Assembly: GCA_014764105.1 (NCBI GenBank)
Contig: JACXUF010000002.1
Location: forward strand, 1-38,579
Source: Sulfuricurvum sp.
Lineage (GTDB): Bacteria > Campylobacterota > Campylobacteria > Campylobacterales > Sulfurimonadaceae
Direction of reading: 5' to 3'
Length of the DNA: 38,579 bases
Under the pieces are notes generated by a model that did no database searches, was not told the origin of the DNA, and worked only from the letters and a program-made list of their open reading frames with translations. Shown piece by piece: positions 31,221 through 38,579 of the stretch. The stretch's first letter is position 1. Each line of letters starts with the position of its first letter. Both the position numbers and the translations under genes were made by a program.

Positions 31221-33346
31221 GCCTCTGCCGCCATCGATTTGAGGGTAACGTAATCGGTTTTACCGGTACCTAAAATGGGGATAGCATCGACATAAACGAT
31301 TTTTTTAGGGACGGCAATTTCAGGGTATCCCCCTGCGCGTGCGGCTTGTTGGAGGATATCACGCTTAAGCCCTCTGTCGGTGGTAAAAAGGACGAGTGCC
31401 TCCCCTCTGGACTCATCGTTTTGGGATGATGTGGCGTGAAAATGGCTTGGAGAAGCGCTGAGGGCGAGTTTCTCGACCGATTCGAGCGAGATCATCTCTC
31501 CGGCAATTTTTGCAAACCGTTTTACCCGCCCTGTAATTCGGACAAATCCTTCATCATCGATGGTGACGATATCCCCTGTATCGTACCACCCCTCTCCGGC
31601 ATCAGAATTGGGTTTTTCAAGAAATCCTGGACGCTCAGCGCGTAGATAACCGCTCATCACATTGGCACCTTTAACGTGTAAAATTCCCCCATCATTGATC
31701 CCGGGAACTGCGATGAGTTTTGCCTCTATCCCTGGTAAAATTTGCCCAACGCTGCCACTTCGGTAGGCCATCGGCGTATTGACCGCGATGACTGGAGCCA
31801 TTTCGGTCGCCCCGTACCCCTCGAAAATCCGTATTCCAAATTTCTCAAACCACAGCTCTTGGACACTCGCGGAGAGCTTTTCTGCCCCTGCAACCACGTA
31901 GCGGAGACGGTAAAAATCGTATGGGTGGGCATAGGCGGCATAGTGGTTCAAAAAGGTGCTTGTTCCAAAGAGGATTGTACAGGAGCGATCATACGCAATC
32001 TCAGGGATAACCCGATAGTGTAGGGGTGACGGATACAAAAAGAGACGTATCCCTCCCAAAATTGGCAACAGTGTCCCCACTGTAAATCCGAACGAGTGAA
32101 AAATAGGTAAAGCATTAAGCACTTTGTCCTCGGTAGAGAAATCAACGATGGCGCGGATTTGAGCGATGTTTGCCAAAATCGCTTCATGAGAGAGGACAAC
32201 CCCTTTGGGTTTACCCTCAGAGCCCGAGGTAAAGAGGATGACACACGCAGAGGTGGGATCGGATTTGACTCGAACAACATTGGGGAAAAAGCGAGCATAT
32301 CCCATCAACCAGAGCTTATCCATTGCCCCCATCTCACCTTTGAGGTCTTCGAGGTAGAGGAGTTGGACATTTTTCAATGCACCTAATTTCGTTTCAAGTT
32401 TGCCTTGTTCCACAAATGCTTTTGAGGTAATGATTGTTTGGATCATTGCCCCCTCACACGCACTTTGCAATCCGTCGCTTCCGGCGGTAAAATTGAGCAT
32501 AGCAGGGGTCCGCCCAAACGCACTAAGCCCTAAAATTAGAGCCAGTGCTGGAACCGCTGTTGGCATCAATACTCCCACCGCTTCTCCACGTTGCGTATGT
32601 GGGATTAAAATCCGTCCGAGACCGAGCGTCATGGTGAGGAGTTGGCGATAGGTGTATTCGATTTGTTTGGTATCTTCGATGATCTTTCGTGAGGCACCGT
32701 ACATAGCTATGGCATCGACAAATGCCCCATAGATATCGTTCGGACGGCGTGATTCGAAAAGAGATTTTTGCAACAGTGTCCGCATCGCTTCACCCGCTTT
32801 TGCTCGTCGTTGATGTGCGCTTCCCCCCTCAGAGATGCTTAGGCGTGTCGGAGTACAGTAGGTGATGGTGATTTGAGGAAACCAGCGAGTTGGATGATCA
32901 CTCCCCATGCGTGAAAGGGTACTAAACGTCGCCCCCTCGATAATCACAGGATGGATCGTTGCTTCGGTTTTAACCGTCACAAACGCTGATCCCTCATAAA
33001 TCTTCATTAAACTTCCTGTCGTCGTAATCCGCCCCTCAGGAAAAATAACGACAGGACGACCGCTTTCGACCAGACGAATAATCTGTTTGATTGCCATCGG
33101 ATTAGCAGGGTCAACAACGAGATACTCGCCGAGAGAGAGAAACATCCGAACCAACGGTCGTTTAGCGATTTCAGTATTAACAACAAAAACCGGTTCAATC
33201 GGAAGCACTAGCCCCAAAATCAACCCGTCCAAAAACGACTGATGGTTGGCGATGATAATGGTGTGGTCATCTTCGCGCTGAAATTCACCGACCACTTTGA
33301 GCCGAAATAAAAGACGGACGATCACATATAAAATCGCTTTAATCAT
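31217..33346 (-). CDS. aas: Aas: lysophospholipid acyltransferase / acyl-ACP synthetase fusion
   Basis: A 709-residue two-domain protein. The N-terminal PlsC-type acyltransferase domain (about 1-190) has NHQSFLD (His35, Asp40) and FPEGR; the C-terminal AMP-forming acyl-CoA/ACP synthetase domain (about 215-709) has TSGSEGKPKG and YGATEM. Together they re-acylate 2-acyl-lysophospholipids and recycle fatty acids. ATG 33346 is chosen because AAGGA precedes it by eight bases; an in-frame GTG 30 bases upstream would run into the repeat at 33364. Coupled with lplT. Confidence 0.93.
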   Translation of the reverse strand: MIKAILYVIVRLLFRLKVVGEFQREDDHTIIIANHQSFLDGLILGLVLPIEPVFVVNTEIAKRPLVRMFLSLGEYLVVDPANPMAIKQIIRLVESGRPVVIFPEGRITTTGSLMKIYEGSAFVTVKTEATIHPVIIEGATFSTLSRMGSDHPTRWFPQITITYCTPTRLSISEGGSAHQRRAKAGEAMRTLLQKSLFESRRPNDIYGAFVDAIAMYGASRKIIEDTKQIEYTYRQLLTMTLGLGRILIPHTQRGEAVGVLMPTAVPALALILGLSAFGRTPAMLNFTAGSDGLQSACEGAMIQTIITSKAFVEQGKLETKLGALKNVQLLYLEDLKGEMGAMDKLWLMGYARFFPNVVRVKSDPTSACVILFTSGSEGKPKGVVLSHEAILANIAQIRAIVDFSTEDKVLNALPIFHSFGFTVGTLLPILGGIRLFLYPSPLHYRVIPEIAYDRSCTILFGTSTFLNHYAAYAHPYDFYRLRYVVAGAEKLSASVQELWFEKFGIRIFEGYGATEMAPVIAVNTPMAYRSGSVGQILPGIEAKLIAVPGINDGGILHVKGANVMSGYLRAERPGFLEKPNSDAGEGWYDTGDIVTIDDEGFVRITGRVKRFAKIAGEMISLESVEKLALSASPSHFHATSSQNDESRGEALVLFTTDRGLKRDILQQAARAGGYPEIAVPKKIVYVDAIPILGTGKTDYVTLKSMAAEA

Positions 33347-33363
33347 TTGTTTTTCCTTGTAAC

Positions 33364-33492
33364 TGATGTTGCCCACTTTACGTTCATAGCTCGCTAAGTG
33401 GCAGGGACAAATCTCCCTACAACCCCCTAACTTTCGGATATGGCAGAAACTAGCTTTTTTGCTCTTGATGTCATCAAGTGCGTAAGGTAAGC
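33364..33492 (+). repeat. Dispersed repeat, copy B (aas-thrC gap)
   Basis: The longest copy. It begins with the 25 bases also seen at 2-26 (minus strand) and continues with the blocks shared with 5822-5924. It holds three hairpins: CCACTT/AAGTGG (33373-33378 with 33396-33401), AGGGA/TCCCT (33403-33407 with 33414-33418) and the near-palindrome CTTGATG/CATCAAG around 33471. No coding frame is seen. Identity of the element is unknown. Confidence 0.55.
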
Positions 33493-33603
33493 TTGTAAAC
33501 TACATCTAAAGCAATTTTCGAACCGCTTTTGAGGTTATGTAATAAAGTTTAATCATCTGAAATAGAAATCTTTGTCACTCTAAGCGTTGCGTGATTGCGC
33601 CTT

Positions 33604-33612
33604 TGGTATAAT
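33604..33612 (+). promoter_or_regulatory. Extended -10 promoter element of thrC
   Basis: TGGTATAAT is a perfect TGnTATAAT extended -10, 26 bases before the thrC ATG. The remaining part of the 292-base aas-thrC gap holds the repeat above and no gene. Confidence 0.6.
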
Positions 33613-33638
33613 CACGAAAATTTTACAAAGTGGCACCG

Positions 33639-35111
33639 ATGAAATTTATTGAAACACGCGGAAACGACGGAAGTCATCCACAACAGGTTACTTTTTCAGA
33701 GGCAATTTTAAGCCCGATCGCATCGTTTGGAGGACTGTATGTCCCGAGTGAATTGCCAAATTTGGGTGAAGCGTTCCTCTCTAAACATTTAAATTCTAGC
33801 TATAAAGAATTGGCAAAGGATGTACTCACAACACTTGCAATCGATATTGAGGGTTCTGTAATCGATGAAGCACTTTCACTCTATGATAAGTTCGACGATC
33901 CAACCAATCCTGTTCCGGTTGTCAAAGTTCGCGATGATTTGTATGTGAGCGAACTCTATCATGGTCCGACCCGTGCGTTCAAAGATATGGCGCTCCAACC
34001 TTTTGGAGTGGTTCTCAGCTCGATCGCCCAAAAACGGGGTGAAGAGTATCTGATTCTAGCGGCAACAAGTGGCGATACGGGTCCTGCAGCGTTGGAAACT
34101 TTTAAAAACAGAGCAAACGTTCGTGTCGCGTGTCTTTATCCAGATGGGGGAACCTCAGATGTCCAACGCCTCCAAATGGTGACCGAAGATGCACAAAATC
34201 TGAAAGTGATCGGGATCAAAGGGGATTTTGATGATGCACAAAGTGCATTGAAAAAGCTCTTAGCCTCTCAAACGTTCAAAGATGCCCTAAAGGTGAAAAA
34301 TATCCTCCTGTCAGCGGCAAACTCGGTCAACTTTGGACGGATTATTTTCCAAATCATCTATCATATCCATAGCTATCTCGAACTGGTTCGCCAAAACGTT
34401 ATTGCGATGGGTGAAAAAGTCTATCTTGATATTCCGAGCGGGAATTTCGGAAATGCCCTTGGGGGGTATTATGCCTATAAAATGGGGTTGCCGGTTGAGA
34501 AGATTATTATCGCATCGAATGAAAATAATGTTCTCACACGCCTCATTAATACAGGTAAATACGATCTGCGTGGTGAGAGCGTCATTGCCACAACATCGCC
34601 GGCAATGGATATTTTGATCTCCAGTAACGTTGAACGCGTTTTGTTTGATCTTTTCGGTGCGGAACGTACCAAAGAGCTTATGGTGAGATTGGAAACAAAC
34701 CGTTTTTATGCCCTCACGGATGATGAGACGATGAAGATTCAAAATCTTTTTGCGGCGGATTATTGTAACGGTGCGGAAGGAAAAGCGTATATAAAAGAGG
34801 CATTCGATAGCGGTTATCTGATGGATCCACATACAGCGACCTGTTTCAAAGCGTACGACTGCTGTGCGACGAAACCGATAAAAACGATTGTCTATTCAAC
34901 GGCGGAATGGACAAAGTTCTCTCCAACGATTGCTAATGCTTTGAGTGGAGAAAAGGGGTCAAGTGACATCGATGCGTTGAATGCTATCAGTAAAACAGCC
35001 AATACTCCAATCCCCGCAATGATCAAAGGGTTGTTTACTAAGCCGATCACACAACCCACTGTCATTAAAAAAGAGGATATCGAAAAAGAGATCCTCTCCT
35101 TTTTGGATTAA
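33639..35111 (+). CDS. thrC: Threonine synthase
   Basis: A 490-residue PLP enzyme of fold type II. It makes threonine from O-phosphohomoserine. The N-terminus MKFIETRGND and the PLP Lys115 in PTRAFKDMAL are as in the family, and ATSGDTGPAAL is the phosphate-binding loop. ATG 33639 is preferred over a GTG nine bases upstream on family grounds. It ends exactly where the convergent ppk2 gene ends: the two stop codons abut. Confidence 0.96.
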   Translation: MKFIETRGNDGSHPQQVTFSEAILSPIASFGGLYVPSELPNLGEAFLSKHLNSSYKELAKDVLTTLAIDIEGSVIDEALSLYDKFDDPTNPVPVVKVRDDLYVSELYHGPTRAFKDMALQPFGVVLSSIAQKRGEEYLILAATSGDTGPAALETFKNRANVRVACLYPDGGTSDVQRLQMVTEDAQNLKVIGIKGDFDDAQSALKKLLASQTFKDALKVKNILLSAANSVNFGRIIFQIIYHIHSYLELVRQNVIAMGEKVYLDIPSGNFGNALGGYYAYKMGLPVEKIIIASNENNVLTRLINTGKYDLRGESVIATTSPAMDILISSNVERVLFDLFGAERTKELMVRLETNRFYALTDDETMKIQNLFAADYCNGAEGKAYIKEAFDSGYLMDPHTATCFKAYDCCATKPIKTIVYSTAEWTKFSPTIANALSGEKGSSDIDALNAISKTANTPIPAMIKGLFTKPITQPTVIKKEDIEKEILSFLD

Positions 35112-35127
35112 TTACTCTTTTTTCGAT
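35079..35127. terminator. Long hairpin spanning the thrC/ppk2 stop codons
   Basis: ATCGAAAAAGAG (35079-35090) pairs with CTCTTTTTTCGAT (35115-35127), 12 bp with one bulged T, and ATCC/GGAT extends it inward (35091-35094 with 35105-35108). Both stop codons (35109-35114) lie in the right internal loop. The stem itself supplies A- and T-runs on both strands, so a two-way terminator is plausible. Confidence 0.55.
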
Positions 35128-36047
35128 TTATGTTGATGGAGTGCCATCTCCATCAATTTTATCTCCTCATCTCCCCACACCAATATTTTTTTCGATGTCG
35201 TTAAATCGGGCTGTTTCGTAGTTGTGTATTGTATTGAAGAGAGTATATGTTTGATGCAGTTGATACGGGCTTTTTTCTTGTTGTCGGATCGGATGATGAC
35301 CCACGGAGCATTTCCAGTATGGGAAGCTCGAAGCATTGAATATTTCATTTCGGTATATTTTTCCCATAAATCTTGAGATTTTGCATCGACAGGTGAGAGT
35401 TTGTATTGTTTCAGCGGATCAGTTTTGCGCTCTTTGAATCGGCGCGCTTGTTCAGCTTTGGAAACTGAGAAATAAAATTTAAAGAGGATAATCCCCGAAG
35501 AGACGAGCATATGTTCGAATTCGCCCACTTGATTTAAAAATTCCTGATGCTCCTGAGGTGTACAAAATCCCATGACAGGTTCAACTCCGCCACGGTTGTA
35601 CCAACTCCGGTCAAACAATACGATTTCACCAGCACTCGGGAGATGTTTTGAATAACGTTGGAAATACCATTGGGTTTTTTCGACATCGGAGGGTTTATCA
35701 AGAGCGACAATTCGTGCACCACGGGGGTTGAGATGTTCAGTAATCCGTTTGATTGTTCCCCCTTTACCGGCTGCGTCACGCCCTTCGAAGATCATGAGGA
35801 CTTTGAGCCCTTTGTCTTTGACGTAATTTTGGAGTTTCAGGAGTTCGATTTGGAGTTTTTTGAGTTCCTTTTCGTATTCTAAAACCGATTTTTTAACCCA
35901 TACGGGGATACGCTCCTCTTTTTGACTTTTTAAGTGGCGCTCTTTTTGATTCTCTTCTTTGGTTTTGCGACGATCATCGTGGATAACCTTTTTGAGATTT
36001 TCGGTTTCGATGATTTCGGCTTTTGCCATTGCACTCTTTACACTCAT
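35112..36047 (-). CDS. ppk2: Polyphosphate kinase 2 (PPK2 class I)
   Basis: A 311-residue single-domain PPK2. It transfers phosphate between polyphosphate and nucleoside diphosphates. The Walker A is GRDAAGKGGT at residues 89-98 and the family's DRSWYNRGGVEPVMGF follows. The first 50 residues are charged and helical. GGAG lies seven bases before the ATG. It is convergent with thrC and has a gene remnant upstream. Confidence 0.95.
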   Translation of the reverse strand: MSVKSAMAKAEIIETENLKKVIHDDRRKTKEENQKERHLKSQKEERIPVWVKKSVLEYEKELKKLQIELLKLQNYVKDKGLKVLMIFEGRDAAGKGGTIKRITEHLNPRGARIVALDKPSDVEKTQWYFQRYSKHLPSAGEIVLFDRSWYNRGGVEPVMGFCTPQEHQEFLNQVGEFEHMLVSSGIILFKFYFSVSKAEQARRFKERKTDPLKQYKLSPVDAKSQDLWEKYTEMKYSMLRASHTGNAPWVIIRSDNKKKARINCIKHILSSIQYTTTKQPDLTTSKKILVWGDEEIKLMEMALHQHKSKKE

Positions 36048-36067
36048 GATTTACTCCAGTAGTTTTT

Positions 36068-36175
36068 TTATTGTAGCGTTGATTCGATTAAATCGTCAAG
36101 TTTAGTGATTTCATGAGTGGATGCAAAGCATGAATATTCACCGCAAATCATAAACGATTTGAGGGTTTCACCGTC
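36068..36175 (-). pseudogene. Remnant of the C-terminus of a YyaL/DUF255-type protein
   Basis: The minus strand encodes 35 residues before a TAA at 36068-36070: GETLKSFMICGEYSCFASTH then a helix-like KLDDLIESTL. This resembles the very end of YyaL/DUF255 thioredoxin-domain proteins, where a (V/I)C(x)xxxC motif is followed by a final helix. The frame starts directly after an in-frame TAA and has no start codon, so it looks like a left-over fragment. This gap (36048-36359, 312 bases) is the only gene-free stretch over 300 bases; its other part holds the dsbD leader. Family match is by eye. Confidence 0.45.
36144..36161. repeat. Hairpin inside the gene remnant
   Basis: CAAATC (36144-36149) and GATTTG (36156-36161) form a perfect 6-bp stem with a 6-base loop. 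It lies within the remnant and may be coincidental. Confidence 0.25.
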
Positions 36176-36359
36176 TTATTGCACCACAAACAATGAAGAC
36201 AAAAACTTTCTACAGTCTAATTCACACATAAATACTTTTTGTATAGAATTATCATCATTTTGACGACTAAGCTGAAAAATATTAACAATATTTCTCTTTC
36301 GGCTTTGATGCAGTTTTGTGTGATACAATTAAGAAGTGATATTATTGTGAGGTGCTTTA

Positions 36360-38186
36360 ATGCGTTATATATTTGCTTTTATGATGTCAATAAACCTTTT
36401 GGCAGTAGGGTTTTTGCAGCCAGAAGAGGCTTTTAAACCAAAAGTATCCATGATCGATGATGCTATGGTTGGAGTTGAAATCGAGCTAGGAGATCAGATT
36501 TATATCTATGCTGACAAGCTCAAAGTCGAAGATGCCGATCCCAAAGACGGAATCGACTTTGCATCGATAACGATGGCAAATCCGGTAGAGCACGAGGGGG
36601 AAAAAGTTTTTGAATCTTCCCCATCAATTCGGATTAAGCTTGGAAAGAGTGGAGAGATTTCAGGTCTCAAAGAGATCAAAATCAAACTCTCCTATCAGGG
36701 ATGTTCAGCGGCGGGGCTTTGTTATGAGCCGATGAGTACGGTGTTGAGTGTAGAGATCGCGACCGATAAATTGCCAAGCAGCGACAAGGCAGCAAATCCG
36801 ATTTTAAAAGCCCCTGCGGTTGAAACGGCAGCATTGGAGGCAACGACTGCTAAAGCCAAAAAAGTGGAACAGAAAAGTGAAAAAATCTCCGAAACCGATC
36901 AAATCGCTCAGGTTATCGAAGGGGGAAGTCTTTGGTTTATTGTTTTGAGTTTCTTTGGATTCGGACTATTGTTAGCGTTAACCCCGTGTGTTTTCCCTAT
37001 GATTCCTATCATCTCTTCTATCATCGTTTCGCAAGGGGGGATTGGAACAAAGCGCGCGTTTTGGCTCTCGGTAGTGTATGTTCTCTCGATGGCGGTAGCC
37101 TATACGATTGCAGGGATTGTGGCGGGGCTTTTTGGGGCTAATCTCCAAGCGGCATTTCAAACGCCGTGGATCATTACACTGTTCTCTTTGATTTTTGTTG
37201 TTTTGGCAATGTCAATGTTTGATCTCTTTGAACTTCAAATTCCGAACGCTATTCAGGCGAAAATTACTCAAATCAGCGGTCAACGCAGCGGTGTGATCGG
37301 TGTAGCAATTATGGGATTTCTATCAGCATTGATAGTGGGACCGTGTGTTGCTGCACCGCTTGCAGGAGCCCTTATCTATATTGGTCAGACGGGTGATGCA
37401 CTCCTTGGTGGCGTGGCGTTGTTTGCCCTCAGTATCGGTATGGGGATACCGCTTATAGCCGTTGGAACGAGTGCCGGAAAATTCATGCCTCGTCCGGGGG
37501 AATGGATGGATACGGTTAAGTCGATTTTTGGTGTGATGTTAATTGGTGTCTCGATTTGGATGATCAGCCGTATTTTGGATGAGAATGTCTCAATGATGTT
37601 GTGGGGGGTGTTGGCGATATTTGTCGCAATCAATATCGGAGCGTTGGAGCCAATTCGCATGCGATGCTTCAAATTCGGAGGTGCAAACAAAAAAGCACTT
37701 GGAGTAATTATCTTACTTTACGGTATGTCGTTGTTGCTTGGCGGTATGGGCGGAGCAAAAGATCCTCTCCACCCTCTTGATCCTTTTTTACCGAATAAAA
37801 CCGCTGTAACTGCTGAGGAGGCAAGCAAGCACAGAGTGTTTGAAAAAATCACCTCGATCGAAGAGTTGGACGCTATTTTAGAAGAAAACAAGGGTAAAAA
37901 AATCCTCGTCGATTTTTATGCCGATTGGTGCAGTGCGTGTCAAGAGATGGAGGAAAAAACGTTCAGTGATGTAGCGGTTAAAACGGCAATGGATGAGTAC
38001 GTTTTGGTTCAGGTTGATTTGACAGCAAATGACGATGCAGCAAAAGCGATCAGTTCTAAATACGGCATTTTCGGTCCCCCAGCAATTGTGTTCTTTGATG
38101 AGAATGGTACACGTCTCAAAAGTGCAGACATCGTTGGATTTAAAGAACCGCAAGAGTTTTTAGACCATTTAGGAGGGATTAAATGA
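36360..38186 (+). CDS. dsbD: Thiol:disulfide interchange protein DsbD
   Basis: A 608-residue protein with the three DsbD parts. The periplasmic N-terminal domain (about 25-135) has its Cys115/Cys121 pair. The membrane core (about 190-450) has Cys210 in LTPCVFPM and Cys329 in VGPCVAAP. The C-terminal thioredoxin domain has WCSAC (Cys524, Cys527). It carries electrons from cytoplasmic thioredoxin to periplasmic proteins. GAGG lies seven bases before the ATG. A small thioredoxin gene overlaps its end by 4 bases; the TlpA lipoprotein at 18945 is another likely client. Confidence 0.95.
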   Translation: MRYIFAFMMSINLLAVGFLQPEEAFKPKVSMIDDAMVGVEIELGDQIYIYADKLKVEDADPKDGIDFASITMANPVEHEGEKVFESSPSIRIKLGKSGEISGLKEIKIKLSYQGCSAAGLCYEPMSTVLSVEIATDKLPSSDKAANPILKAPAVETAALEATTAKAKKVEQKSEKISETDQIAQVIEGGSLWFIVLSFFGFGLLLALTPCVFPMIPIISSIIVSQGGIGTKRAFWLSVVYVLSMAVAYTIAGIVAGLFGANLQAAFQTPWIITLFSLIFVVLAMSMFDLFELQIPNAIQAKITQISGQRSGVIGVAIMGFLSALIVGPCVAAPLAGALIYIGQTGDALLGGVALFALSIGMGIPLIAVGTSAGKFMPRPGEWMDTVKSIFGVMLIGVSIWMISRILDENVSMMLWGVLAIFVAINIGALEPIRMRCFKFGGANKKALGVIILLYGMSLLLGGMGGAKDPLHPLDPFLPNKTAVTAEEASKHRVFEKITSIEELDAILEENKGKKILVDFYADWCSACQEMEEKTFSDVAVKTAMDEYVLVQVDLTANDDAAKAISSKYGIFGPPAIVFFDENGTRLKSADIVGFKEPQEFLDHLGGIK

Positions 38187-38566
38187 GTAAAACAGTATTG
38201 GCTTTATCTCTGTTGGCAAGTTATCTATTTGCCGAGGTTAAATGGGCATCGTCGTATGATGCGGCAATGACTCAAGCGATAAAAGAGAAGAAAAAGGTGA
38301 TGGTGATGCTCTCGCGCGAAGGGTGTCCGGCATGCGAATATATGAACGATATCGTATTTGAAGAGAAAATGGTAGAGAATGAAATCAATAAATATTTTGT
38401 CCCCGTCTATTTGGATATTCATAAAGATTTTATCCCTGAAGGGTTAGGGTATATTGGGACACCAACGTTTCATTTTTTGGACAGCAAAGGGAAAAAAATC
38501 GGTCGTCATGACGGCGGAGCGAATGTACCGACATTTATGGGAATTTTAGGGAAGATGAAAAAATAG
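38183..38566 (+). CDS. Small periplasmic thioredoxin-fold protein
   Basis: A 127-residue protein with a signal peptide (MSKTVLALSLLASYLFA) and a thioredoxin fold with the active site CPAC (Cys48, Cys51) and a cis-Pro at GTPTFHFLD. It resembles SoxW/DUF255-like and thioredoxin_7 proteins. It overlaps dsbD by ATGA, so it is very likely made with DsbD and reduced by it. The target is unknown; the window ends 13 bases after its stop. Confidence 0.9.
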   Translation: MSKTVLALSLLASYLFAEVKWASSYDAAMTQAIKEKKKVMVMLSREGCPACEYMNDIVFEEKMVENEINKYFVPVYLDIHKDFIPEGLGYIGTPTFHFLDSKGKKIGRHDGGANVPTFMGILGKMKK

Positions 38567-38579
38567 AGATTGGTTACTG

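Noticed and set aside
33347-33376. 10-codon extension of aas from GTG 33376
   Set aside because: It reads into the dispersed repeat, and ATG 33346 has an AAGGA at proper distance.
36239-36436. 65-codon plus-strand frame overlapping the dsbD start
   Set aside because: Runs out of frame into dsbD, no SD, composition like AT-rich intergenic sequence.
1-38579. CRISPR arrays, tRNA or rRNA genes, insertion sequences, integrases, toxin-antitoxin or defence genes
   Set aside because: Looked for regular spaced repeats, tRNA-like cloverleaf sequences, transposase motifs and known defence families; none seen. The dispersed repeat has no open frame and only hairpin structure.

Overview
The window looks like an ordinary chromosomal segment from a member of the Campylobacterota, most likely Sulfuricurvum or a close relative. 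That rests on three things. First, single proteins have the form typical of the group: an OadA/PycB starting with [11 protein letters not shown], a ThrC starting MKFIETRGND, CheV, and a FliL-AcpS pair. Second, gene blocks match what I remember of Campylobacter jejuni: radA-ftsY-thioredoxin-5-FCL-rny (Cj1205c-Cj1209), cmoB-hotdog protein (Cj0976-Cj0977), and nadE...lpxK (Cj0810-Cj0811). Third, base composition looks mid-40s % GC by eye, higher than most Sulfurimonas or Campylobacter. The genus is an inference. I found no tRNA, rRNA, CRISPR array, transposase, integrase or phage gene.

Layout. 1-2.3 kb: secreted lytic-transglycosylase-like protein, secreted SNase-like protein, ppa and a small membrane protein. 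2.3-5.8 kb: oadGAB, a biotin-dependent oxaloacetate decarboxylase/Na+ pump. 5.9-6.9 kb: cheV. 7.0-13.6 kb: one tightly packed run of seven genes (HlyD-type adaptor, molybdopterin oxidoreductase, argD, TolC-type channel, MidA-type methyltransferase, secreted ankyrin protein, ThiS) joined by overlaps and very short gaps. 13.7-16.4 kb: acpS-fliL, a lone MlaE-type permease, a beta-carbonic anhydrase with a small Cys-rich partner. 16.5-21.7 kb: radA with a 55-codon upstream gene, ftsY, a TlpA-like lipoprotein, 5-FCL and rny. 21.8-26.2 kb: c-heme sensor-type protein, CDF metal exporter, cmoB plus a Cj0977-like hotdog protein, a glyoxalase-II-like MBL protein and a DUF455 ferritin-like protein. 26.2-29.9 kb: nadE-degT-lpxK-argB. 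29.9-33.3 kb: aas-lplT phospholipid repair pair. 33.6-38.6 kb: thrC, ppk2, a pseudogene remnant, dsbD and a small periplasmic thioredoxin.

Working together: Aas/LplT, LpxK and the MlaE-like permease act on the envelope. DsbD, the small thioredoxin and the TlpA lipoprotein form a periplasmic thiol system. OadGAB and carbonic anhydrase handle C1/C4 carbon, and PPK2/Ppa handle phosphate.

The most unusual points are: (i) a degenerate dispersed repeat seen in two long copies (5822-5924 and 33364-33492) plus a fragment cut by the left window edge; (ii) a DegT-family aminotransferase with Leu where the PLP lysine should be; (iii) stop codons of convergent gene pairs lying inside perfect or long inverted repeats; (iv) a 95-nt coding overlap between 5-FCL and rny; (v) a HlyD/TolC pair split by metabolic genes with no inner-membrane pump; (vi) a 35-codon remnant of a YyaL/DUF255-type gene in the only gap over 300 bases. 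I did not find a clearly novel defence or mobile system here.
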